The notes under the pieces are model-generated. The model was not told the origin of the DNA, did not search any database, and was given only the letters and a program-made list of their open reading frames with translations. Of a stretch of 64,000 bases of DNA, positions 57,647 to 64,000 are shown piece by piece. Numbering within the stretch: the first letter of the stretch is position 1; each line of letters begins with the position of its first letter. Both the position numbers and the translations under genes were made by a program. Source of the DNA: Rhizobium sp. Root483D2 (GTDB lineage: Bacteria > Pseudomonadota > Alphaproteobacteria > Rhizobiales > Rhizobiaceae); contig NZ_LMFB01000017.1 in the NCBI RefSeq assembly GCF_001426685.1, forward strand, positions 22,729-86,728. Direction: 5' to 3'.

Positions 57647-58582
57647 ATGGAATGGAAGGGCCGGCGCCAATCGGGCAATGTCGAGGACGCACGCGGATCG
57701 GGTCCGGTGCGGGGCGGCATGGGCGGCAATCCGTTTGGCAGGGGCGGTGGTTTCCGCCTTCCCACCGGCGGCGGCCGTGGCGGCGGCATGAGCATCGGCA
57801 CCATCATCTTCCTCGTCGTCATCTATTTCGTCCTGAAGATGATGGGCATCGATATGTTGCAGGTGCTCGATGGCGGCGGCCAATCGACCGGCCAGTCCGG
57901 CTATGAACAGTCGCAATCGCCGGCGCCGCAGGGGTCTGCCGCCGAGGAAGAGACCAAGGCTTTCGTCTCCACCGTGCTCGCCGAAACAGAAGACACCTGG
58001 AACGGCATCTTCCAGGCGAATGGTGAGACCTATGTCGAGCCCAAGCTTGTCCTCTTCCGCGATGGCATCAATTCGGCCTGCGGTTCGGCGTCGTCGGCGA
58101 GCGGCCCGTTCTACTGCCCGGGCGACCAGAAGGTCTATCTCGACATGGCCTTCTTCGATGAACTGTCGCAGAAATTCAACGCGTCCGGCGATTTCGCCGA
58201 GGCCTATGTGATTGCCCACGAAGTCGGCCATCACGTCCAGAACCTGCTTGGCATTCTGCCGAAGGTGAATGAGCAGCGCCAGCGCATGAGCGAGGCCGAT
58301 TCCAACCAGATGTCGGTGCGGGTAGAACTGCAGGCGGATTGCTTTGCCGGCATCTGGGGCAAATATACCCAGCAGAAGGGCCTGCTTGAGCAGGGCGACC
58401 TGGAAGAGGCGCTGAATGCCGCGACCCAGATCGGCGACGATACGCTGCAGAAGCGCACCCAGGGCTATGTCGTGCCGGAAAGCTTCAACCACGGCACCTC
58501 GGCGCAGCGCGCCACCTGGTTCAAGCGCGGCTTCGACAGCGGCAAGCTGGATGCCTGCGATACGTTCAACAGCAATATCTGA
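57647..58582 (+). CDS. YpfJ-family neutral zinc metallopeptidase
   Basis: A 311-residue membrane-anchored protease. The N-terminal 45 residues are Gly/Arg-rich and basic, then one TM (IGTIIFLVVIYFVLKMMGI, about 50-68), a linker, and the peptidase domain with VIAHEVGHHVQNLLG near 187-201 (HExxH with the two zinc His and catalytic Glu). YCPGDQKVYLDMAFFDEL is the preceding family segment and ELQADCFAG carries the downstream ligands. Known as KPN_02809/YpfJ type; substrate unknown. Followed by a hairpin terminator. Confidence 0.92.
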   Translation: MEWKGRRQSGNVEDARGSGPVRGGMGGNPFGRGGGFRLPTGGGRGGGMSIGTIIFLVVIYFVLKMMGIDMLQVLDGGGQSTGQSGYEQSQSPAPQGSAAEEETKAFVSTVLAETEDTWNGIFQANGETYVEPKLVLFRDGINSACGSASSASGPFYCPGDQKVYLDMAFFDELSQKFNASGDFAEAYVIAHEVGHHVQNLLGILPKVNEQRQRMSEADSNQMSVRVELQADCFAGIWGKYTQQKGLLEQGDLEEALNAATQIGDDTLQKRTQGYVVPESFNHGTSAQRATWFKRGFDSGKLDACDTFNSNI

Positions 58583-58591
58583 AGGACTGAA

Positions 58592-58615
58592 GGCGCGTCC
58601 CTGATCGGGCGCGCC
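58592..58615 (+). terminator. Hairpin after the YpfJ gene
   Basis: GGCGCG and CGCGCC with an inner CCTGATCGG pairing; only weak T content follows (GTCATTTCC). It starts 10 bases after the stop. Confidence 0.55.
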
Positions 58616-58756
58616 GTCATTTCCTATCCGGTCTCAAAAAGTTCAATCTCAAAAAGTTGAACCCGCCCGCCAATCGCAAATGCTGCGGGATACCCTATAT
58701 CTCTTCTATCAAGCGGATGCTGCCGGACATGCCGGACGCCAGCGAAGGAGAAGAGC

Positions 58757-59089
58757 ATGCGGAAAATCCTCACCCTGACAGTCACCGCTGCAGCGCTTGC
58801 CCTGTCTGCGGCAGCGCCGGTGGCGGCGAACGAAACGCTCAGCACCATTCTGTTCGGTCATCCCTTGGAGCCAGGCTTCGCCATCGTCTGGATCCCGGTC
58901 AGCGACCACGACGACAAGCGGGCGGCCAATTACCGGAATCCATCCGCAGAAACCCGCGCACAGGCGCAAGCCGAAATCGCCTCCAATCCCGGCATCAGAG
59001 CGACGTTGGAGCGGCGCAATATCCAGCCGCACAATGTTCTTGCCATCCAGACCGCGCTGAATGGCGGCAAGATCATTTACGCACGTTGA
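58757..59089 (+). CDS. Secreted protein, first of a tandem paralogous pair
   Basis: A 110-residue exported protein of no recognised family. Residues 1-24 form a signal peptide (KILTLTVTAAALALSAAAPVAA). The mature part has GFAIVWIPVSDHDDKRAANYRNPSAETRAQAQAEIASNPGIRATLERRNI and ends VLAIQTALNGGKIIYAR. The same ordered blocks recur in the next gene, 52 bases downstream. GAAGGAGAAGAGC is a strong ribosome site. The periplasmic role is unknown. Confidence 0.75.
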   Translation: MRKILTLTVTAAALALSAAAPVAANETLSTILFGHPLEPGFAIVWIPVSDHDDKRAANYRNPSAETRAQAQAEIASNPGIRATLERRNIQPHNVLAIQTALNGGKIIYAR

Positions 59090-59141
59090 CCACCCGCCGC
59101 CTGCGGTGCATCCGCCTGCAGCCGCCTGAAGGAGAAAGACA

Positions 59142-59486
59142 TTGAAAAAGCTCATTACGTTCGTTCTCGCTGCGGCCCTTCTGGCACCCCTTGGTGCGGG
59201 TCTTACGTCCGCACCCGCCTTTGCCCAGAAGGCGCTGTCCAGCCGCCAGGCCGCCCATCCGGGGATCACGGTGGTGATTGTCGGCGACTTCTACGACCCC
59301 GACAATTCCTGGCACATACCGCGCAAGTACCGCGATCCATCGCCACAAACCTTTGCCGAGGGTCAGGAAGAAATCCGCAACACGCCCGGTATCCGCGCCA
59401 TCCTGCAGCGGCGCGGCATTCCCGCGCGCAACGTCAACGGCGTCCAGACCGCCTTGAACGGCGGCAAGATCGTTTACGTGAGGTGA
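59142..59486 (+). CDS. Secreted protein, second of the tandem pair
   Basis: A 114-residue paralogue of the gene before it. A signal peptide (LITFVLAAALLAPLGAGLTSAPAFA) is followed by GITVVIVGDFYDPDNSWHIPRKYRDPSPQTFAEGQEEIRNTPGIRAILQRRGIPARNVNGVQTALNGGKIVYVR. The shared blocks are YRxPSxxTxAxxQxEIxxxPGIRAxLxRRxI and QTALNGGKIxYxR. It starts with TTG (59142) after GAAGGAGAAAGA. About half of the residues match between the pair, so the duplication is not recent. Confidence 0.72.
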   Translation: MKKLITFVLAAALLAPLGAGLTSAPAFAQKALSSRQAAHPGITVVIVGDFYDPDNSWHIPRKYRDPSPQTFAEGQEEIRNTPGIRAILQRRGIPARNVNGVQTALNGGKIVYVR

Positions 59487-59508
59487 TCAGCGCCCCGCTG
59501 CGCAGTAT

Positions 59509-59541
59509 CCCGGCGTGTCTTGAGACCATCTCCACGCCGGG
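59509..59541. terminator. Inverted repeat after the secreted pair
   Basis: CCCGGCGTG and CACGCCGGG, a perfect 9-base stem with a 15-base loop, 22 bases after the stop. No T-run, so termination is uncertain. Confidence 0.45.
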
Positions 59542-59747
59542 TAATCCCTGCTTGAATCCCACCATTCTCTTGTGACCTTCTCCTTGAGTTTAACCAGAGG
59601 TCTTTGGGTTACCAGCAACGCCGCGCCGGCACGTCAAAAAATGATTTTTCGAGAGCTTGGCCTGCCTTCCTCGTTATGAGGAGCGGAGCGCCAGATCCCG
59701 AACCCTTCAATCTTCGCGGCGGCTGTCATCGTTCTTCGCCGCTCATC

Positions 59748-59786
59748 AATGTTCCCGAACCAATCATCAAGAACATTGAAATGTTC
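59748..59786. promoter_or_regulatory. Candidate operator with four GTTC/GAAC half-sites
   Basis: GTTCCCGAAC (59751-59760) and GAACATTGAAATGTTC (59771-59786) are two inverted repeats built from the same half-site, upstream of the MFS gene. TAAAAT at 59802-59807 is a possible -10 just downstream. The rest of 59542-59885 shows no gene. Confidence 0.4.
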
Positions 59787-59885
59787 ACGTATTGTTTCGG
59801 CTAAAATTTTCCGGTACAGACGATTTGCCTGTCATGTTCGCGTTCTGTATCCGCGTGCCGCCGGATGCCCAATGAGGTTTGTTCG

Positions 59886-61142
59886 ATGATCGATCCGAAG
59901 TCAGCGCGGCGTGGCCTGTCTCTGGTTTTTCTCATCCTGTTCCTCGATATTATGGGCATCGCCATCATCGTGCCGGTGCTGCCAGCCTATCTGGAGGAGT
60001 TGACCGGCGACACGATCAGCCAGGCGGCGGTCGATGGCGGCTGGCTGCTTCTCGTCTATTCCGGCATGCAGTTCCTCTTCGCGCCGCTGATCGGCAATCT
60101 GTCCGACCGTTTCGGCCGCCGTCCGGTCCTGCTCGCCTCCGTGCTGACCTTCGCGCTCGACAATCTGATCTGTGCGCTGGCGACGACCTACTGGATGCTG
60201 TTTGTCGGGCGCGTGCTGGCCGGCATCAGCGGCGCCAGTTTTTCCACCGCCGCCGCCTATATTGCCGATGTCAGCGACGATACGAACCGGGCCAAGAATT
60301 TCGGCCTGATCGGCATCGCCTTTGGCACGGGTTTTGCGCTCGGGCCTGTTCTCGGCGGCCTGCTCGGCGAATTCGGGCCGCGCATTCCGTTTTACGGCGC
60401 TGCGGCCCTGTCCTTCGTCAATTTCGTTCTCGCCTGGTTCCTGTTGCCCGAAACGCTGGAAAGCCACAACCGCCGCCGGTTCGAATTGAAGCGCGCCAAT
60501 CCGCTGGGCGCGATCCGGCAGATGCGCAATTATCCCGGCATCGGCTGGGTTCTCCTCGTCTTCTTCCTGTTCTGGCAGGCGCATGCGGTTTATCCCGCCG
60601 TCTGGTCGTTCGTCGGCGCCTATCGTTACGGCTGGAGCGAGGGACAGATCGGCCTGTCGCTCGGCGTCTTCGGGATCTGCGGCGCCCTGGTGATGGGCTT
60701 TGTCCTGCCCAAGATCATTCCGCGCTTGGGCGAATGGAAGACCGGCGCCGTCGGGCTTATCTTCACCGGGCTCGGGCTTGCCGGTTATGCCCTGGCCGTG
60801 CAGGGCTGGATGATCTATGCCGTCATCATCGTCACCTGTCTGGAGGCGCTCGCCGATCCGCCGCTGCGCAGCATCGCCTCGGCCAAGGTTCCGCCCTCGG
60901 CGCAAGGCGAGTTGCAGGGCGCCCTGTCGAGCATTTCGAGCTTCACGACGATCCTTGGACCGCTGATGTTCGCGCAGATCTTCAGTATTTTCACCGCACC
61001 GCAAGCCCCCGTCACCTTCGCCGGAGCGCCCTATATTCTCGGCGCCGTCTTCGTTGCCCTCGCCATCGCCGTCTATATTCTGAAGGTCCAGCCGGCTCCG
61101 GCTGCCGTTGATGGTGATCGCGTTGCCTCACAAGCGAATTGA
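59886..61142 (+). CDS. MFS efflux transporter, TCR/Tet-like
   Basis: A 418-residue 12-TM exporter of the DHA1 (tetracycline-resistance-like) group. LVFLILFLDIMGIAIIVPVLPAYLEEL is the first helix with the class Asp; GNLSDRFGRRPVLLASVL is motif A between helices 2 and 3, and GRVLAGISGASFSTAAAYIADV covers helix 4 with a motif-B-type Arg. GFALGPVLGGLLGEFGPR is motif C, a mark of antiporter-type exporters. The ATG at 59886 begins MIDPKSARRG. Drug specificity cannot be predicted. A MATE gene follows. Confidence 0.92.
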   Translation: MIDPKSARRGLSLVFLILFLDIMGIAIIVPVLPAYLEELTGDTISQAAVDGGWLLLVYSGMQFLFAPLIGNLSDRFGRRPVLLASVLTFALDNLICALATTYWMLFVGRVLAGISGASFSTAAAYIADVSDDTNRAKNFGLIGIAFGTGFALGPVLGGLLGEFGPRIPFYGAAALSFVNFVLAWFLLPETLESHNRRRFELKRANPLGAIRQMRNYPGIGWVLLVFFLFWQAHAVYPAVWSFVGAYRYGWSEGQIGLSLGVFGICGALVMGFVLPKIIPRLGEWKTGAVGLIFTGLGLAGYALAVQGWMIYAVIIVTCLEALADPPLRSIASAKVPPSAQGELQGALSSISSFTTILGPLMFAQIFSIFTAPQAPVTFAGAPYILGAVFVALAIAVYILKVQPAPAAVDGDRVASQAN

Positions 61143-61311
61143 TAGGGTCTCGCATTTCAGTGCAAAAAACGATCAAGTTTTGTGATGTTTCGATGAAAAA
61201 ATAAGCAGGCTTGCCGTTCTGGCTGGCGCTTTTCAATCGGGTGTTCTATTTCCCAATCTTCCGTCTTGCGGCCCATACCGGTAGCGACGAAGCCAAAGGC
61301 CTTTCCTCACC

Positions 61312-62715
61312 ATGCTGACTTCAACCCCTGTCGATACGGGCGTCCGCACCGATAATTCCTGGCCGGCACATTACCGCGCCACCATCGCGCTCGGGCTGCC
61401 CTTCGTCGGCGCCCAGCTGGCGCAGTTCGCCATCCATGCCACCGACGTGCTGATGGTTGGCCGCCTCGGCACGACCGAGCTTGCGGCGATGGTTCTGGCC
61501 GCGCAGATGTTTTTCACCATCTTCATTTTCGGCTCGGGCTTTGCCAATGCCGTCGTGCCGATCGTGGCGCAGGCCGAAGGCCGGGGTGACCGCGTCGCCG
61601 TGCGCCGGGCCGTGCGCATGGGCATGTGGGCGGTGCTCGGCTATGGCGTCATCATGGCGCCGGTCCTGTGGCAGGCCGAACATGTTCTGCTGCTGCTTGG
61701 CCAGAAGCCGGAGGTCGCCACGCTTGCCGGACATTATCTGAATGTCGCCCTGTGGGGCATGTTCCCGGCGCTGCTGTTCATGGTGCTGCGCGGCTTTTTG
61801 AGCTCGCTCGAGCGTGCCGGCATCATCCTCTATGTGACGATCATCGTGTTGCTCGCCAATGCGGCACTTTGCTATGTGTTCATCTATGGTCATTTCGGCG
61901 CGCCGGCGCTTGGCATCGTCGGTGCCGGTATTTCGGCGCTGATCGTCAATACGCTGAGCTTTGTCCTGCTTTACATCTATATCCAGGCGCAGCCGCTGAC
62001 CCGGTCCTACGAGATTTTCGTGCGCTTCTGGCGGCCGGACTGGCCGGTGCTGAAGGAGGTCGTCAAGCTCGGCCTGCCGATCGCCGTTACCATCCTGGCC
62101 GAGGTCAGCCTGTTTACCGTCGCCTCGCTGCTGATGGGGATGATCGGCACTGTCGAGCTTGCCGCCCATGGCATTGCGCTGCAGTTTGCCTCGGTCGCCT
62201 TCATGGTGCCGCTCGGCCTGGCGCAGGTTGCGACCGTCCGCATCGGCCTTGCCCATGGCCGCCGCGACGCCGAGGGCATCAAGCGGGCGGCGATTGCCGT
62301 TTTCGTCATCGGTTGCGGTTTCGCCGTCATCGGCAGCCTGGTTTTTGCGATATTTTCGCATGAGCTGGCCGCGATGTATCTCGATACGAGACGCCCGGAT
62401 GCGGCCCAGGTTCTTGCCTATGCCGGTCCGCTGATCGTCATTGCCGGTGCGTTCCAGCTGGTCGATGGCGTCCAGGCGCTGGCCGCCGGCATGCTGCGCG
62501 GCCTGAAGGACACGACCGTGCCGATGGTTCTGGCGCTGGTCTCCTATTGGGCGATCGGCTTTGTCGCCGCCTATTTTCTGGCCTTCCATTTCGGCTTCGG
62601 CGGTGTCGGCGTCTGGTATGGCTTCGTGCTCGGCCTTGCCGCCGCCAGCATCTCGCTCACCTGGCGCTTCTTCATCTTCCTGTCGCGGGAGCGCAAGCTT
62701 CTGGCGGCCAAATAG
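61312..62715 (+). CDS. MATE-family multidrug efflux transporter (NorM-like)
   Basis: A 467-residue protein with about 12 TM segments that would use Na+ or H+ to export cationic compounds. The opening ALGLPFVGAQLAQFAIHATDVLMVGRLGTTELAAMVLAAQ and internal VVKLGLPIAVTILAEVSLFTVASLLMGMIGTVELAAHGIALQF are the two homologous half-starts characteristic of MATE transporters. It follows the Tet-like MFS gene by 169 bases and is followed closely by an acetyltransferase gene (8 bases), so those two are an operon. Confidence 0.94.
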   Translation: MLTSTPVDTGVRTDNSWPAHYRATIALGLPFVGAQLAQFAIHATDVLMVGRLGTTELAAMVLAAQMFFTIFIFGSGFANAVVPIVAQAEGRGDRVAVRRAVRMGMWAVLGYGVIMAPVLWQAEHVLLLLGQKPEVATLAGHYLNVALWGMFPALLFMVLRGFLSSLERAGIILYVTIIVLLANAALCYVFIYGHFGAPALGIVGAGISALIVNTLSFVLLYIYIQAQPLTRSYEIFVRFWRPDWPVLKEVVKLGLPIAVTILAEVSLFTVASLLMGMIGTVELAAHGIALQFASVAFMVPLGLAQVATVRIGLAHGRRDAEGIKRAAIAVFVIGCGFAVIGSLVFAIFSHELAAMYLDTRRPDAAQVLAYAGPLIVIAGAFQLVDGVQALAAGMLRGLKDTTVPMVLALVSYWAIGFVAAYFLAFHFGFGGVGVWYGFVLGLAAASISLTWRFFIFLSRERKLLAAK

Positions 62716-62723
62716 GGTGAAAC

Positions 62724-63293
62724 ATGGAGATGGATATGCCGGACAATGAATTGAACTTTCAGCCGGAGTTGACCGGTGAAACGCTGTATCTGCGTCCTTT
62801 GAAGGCCGGGGATTTCGACGGGCTTTTTACCGCTGGCAGCGATCCGGCGGTTTGGGCTGGGCACCCGGCCAAAGAGCGTTACAAGCCCGAAATCTTTCGC
62901 CAATATTTCGATGCCCAGATGGCCAGCAAGAGCACGCTGGTCTTCATCGAGCGGGAGACCGGGAAACTGATTGGCTGCTCGCGCTACTATGTGGCGCCGG
63001 ACCAGCCGCAGGCTGTCGCGATCGGTTTCACCTTCCTCAACAATGCGTATTGGGGTGGCACCACCAATTTCGAGATCAAGCGTCTGATGCTCGATCACGC
63101 CTTTGAAAGTGTCGATGACGTGTGGTTCCATATCGATCCCACCAATATCCGCTCGCAAAAGGCGACCGCCAAACTCGGGGCGGTGCATGCCTATGATGCG
63201 GTGCTGGATATTTCCGGTTCACCGGTGAACTGGATGTGCTTCCGCTTGACCCGGCATGCCTGGGCCAACGTCAGATCCGCACACCGGCGCTGA
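62724..63293 (+). CDS. GNAT acetyltransferase, RimJ/RimL-like
   Basis: A 189-residue protein of the GNAT_3 (ribosomal-protein acetyltransferase-like) branch: GETLYLRPLKAGDFDGLFTAGSDPAVWAGHPAKERYKPE, AVAIGFTFLNNAYWGGTTNFEIKRLMLDHAFE (the acetyl-CoA region, about 97-130), and WFHIDPTNIRSQKATAKLGAV. The start may be 62724, 62730 or 62736; the ribosome site is poor (GGGTGA). Substrate unknown. It lies between the MATE gene and a frameshifted kinase gene. Confidence 0.88.
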   Translation: MEMDMPDNELNFQPELTGETLYLRPLKAGDFDGLFTAGSDPAVWAGHPAKERYKPEIFRQYFDAQMASKSTLVFIERETGKLIGCSRYYVAPDQPQAVAIGFTFLNNAYWGGTTNFEIKRLMLDHAFESVDDVWFHIDPTNIRSQKATAKLGAVHAYDAVLDISGSPVNWMCFRLTRHAWANVRSAHRR

Positions 63294-63328
63294 CCGGGAA
63301 TCCTTTCCTGCCGCGCAAGGAAGAGCAA

Positions 63329-63857
63329 ATGGACACTGGGCGGATCATTTTTTTGAACGGCACGTCGAGCAGCGGCAAGACGACGCTGGCCGCTTCTCTT
63401 CGCGAAGCGCTTGACGCGCCGTTCTGCTTCTATGCGTCGGACCAGCTGGCCGATGCCGGATTTCGGACGATTAAACGCCGCGTCCGGCACGATTCCGCCT
63501 CGGGCGAACGCCAAAGGTTCTTTGACAGTTTTTCACCGCTCCATCGCTGTATTCGCGCAAGCGGGAAACGACCTGATCGTCGAACACATTATCGAAGAAC
63601 AGAGCTGGGCGGACCAGCTGAACATCCTGTTGGGTGATCTCGACGTGTTCCGGATCGGCGTGCATGCGCCGATCGAAGAGATCGAACGGCGGGAGAGGGA
63701 TCGCGGCAACCGGCAGATCGGCGAAGCCCGCTATCACCTGAAAACCCATGGCTTCTGCATATATGATCTCGAAGTCGATACCAGCGAACCGATCGATCAG
63801 TTGGCTGACCGCATTATCGCGGCATGGACCCATCGCAGGGCGCCAAATCGCGCCTGA
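63329..63857 (+). pseudogene. Chloramphenicol phosphotransferase-like kinase with a +1 frameshift
   Basis: Two adjoining frames together make one CPT-family kinase. The first (from ATG 63329, after AAGGAAGAG) has RIIFLNGTSSSGKTTLAASL, the P-loop, and runs to RQRFFDSF. The second continues FHRSIAVFAQAGNDLIVEHII and GVHAPIEEIERRERDRGNRQIGEARYHLKTHG, and ends in YDLEVDTSEP. The frames meet at a run of five T (63529-63533); four T would restore an open frame of about 175 codons. It is either a real inactivation, a slippage-prone site or a sequencing error. CPT enzymes phosphorylate chloramphenicol; relatives have other substrates. Confidence 0.85.
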
Positions 63858-63904
63858 CGTGTGTGGCGGCAGGAAGCGTTCCGCTGTTTTGAAAGCCCTG
63901 ATGC

Positions 63905-63941
63905 AAAAGCCCCGGTACTCCGTTGGGAGACCAGGGCTTTT
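63905..63941. terminator. Bidirectional terminator
   Basis: AAAAGCCC and GGGCTTTT form the base of a long hairpin that also pairs CTCC with GGAG inside. T-runs on both strands suit both the kinase gene and the leftward gene entering from the right edge. Confidence 0.85.
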
Positions 63942-63962
63942 GGCATGTCACGATGGTGACGA

Positions 63963-64000
63963 TCAGCGTTCGGCCAGCGCCGGTTCGCCCTTCTTCTCGC
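63963..64000 (-). CDS. 3' end of a leftward gene cut by the window edge
   Basis: The last 11 codons of a minus-strand frame read EKKGEPALAER followed by TGA (63965-63963), just upstream of the bidirectional terminator. Too little is present to name it. Confidence 0.45.
   Translation of the reverse strand, partial: EKKGEPALAER

Overview
The window reads as chromosomal DNA of an alphaproteobacterium of the family Rhizobiaceae (Agrobacterium/Rhizobium/Sinorhizobium-like). The evidence is the GC-rich codon use, a CTC-type ribosomal protein L25, a BA14K-family protein, the trxB-lsrB block followed by two tandem AbcR-like sRNAs, the lrp-lpsB-greA neighbourhood, and a MarR-OmpR pair resembling PetP/PetR. 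No phage, plasmid, IS element, rRNA, tRNA or CRISPR array was seen. Mobile-looking DNA is limited to four intergenic palindromic repeat elements.

Layout. 0-8 kb: pth with a GNAT gene, an orphan periplasmic binding protein behind a membrane GGDEF-EAL protein, rplY, and a MHYT-GGDEF-EAL protein. 8-12.5 kb: a BenE-like transporter, then a GAF-Fis regulator, an aldehyde dehydrogenase and a DUF779 protein. 12.5-18.7 kb: a minus-strand housekeeping run (prs, a lipoprotein, an M24 peptidase, pgeF, a MidA-type methyltransferase, lgt). 18.9-21.9 kb: ubiK-like, YbjN, proC, csaA-like and a tyrosine-phosphatase-like gene. 21.9-25.7 kb: a MarR/OmpR/EnvZ-type operon divergent from ilvE, with a perfect 37-bp palindrome between them. 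25.7-30 kb: small membrane and secreted proteins, an MBL hydrolase, a cold-shock gene with a long leader, and a PQQ-type sugar dehydrogenase. 30-33 kb: a Gram-negative sortase and its VIT-vWA substrate. 33-42.6 kb: aatA, transporters, regulators, a lytic transglycosylase, PAT-like and APH(6)-like enzymes, a three-copy palindromic repeat array, and an ArsR-Old Yellow Enzyme operon. 42.6-47.6 kb: two sRNAs, lsrB, trxB, lrp-like, lpsB and greA. 47.9-57.5 kb: stress-type SDR, TetR/quinone reductase/MFS, a DUF4258-DUF2283 pair directly behind carB, and a zinc alcohol dehydrogenase. 57.6-64 kb: a zinc metallopeptidase, two tandem secreted paralogues, Tet-like MFS, MATE, GNAT, and a frameshifted chloramphenicol-phosphotransferase-like kinase.

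Themes. Redox and electrophile handling recurs (trxB/lsrB, OYE/ArsR, quinone reductase/TetR, ALDH/DUF779). Cell-envelope work includes lgt, lpsB, the sortase pair and the lytic transglycosylase. Two c-di-GMP proteins sit near the left end. The strongest less-described signals are the sortase/VIT-vWA pair, the binding-protein/GGDEF-EAL pair, the tandem sRNAs with compensatory base changes, the MarR palindrome, the palindromic repeat array, and the DUF4258-DUF2283 pair. All family assignments come from reading the sequence without database searches.
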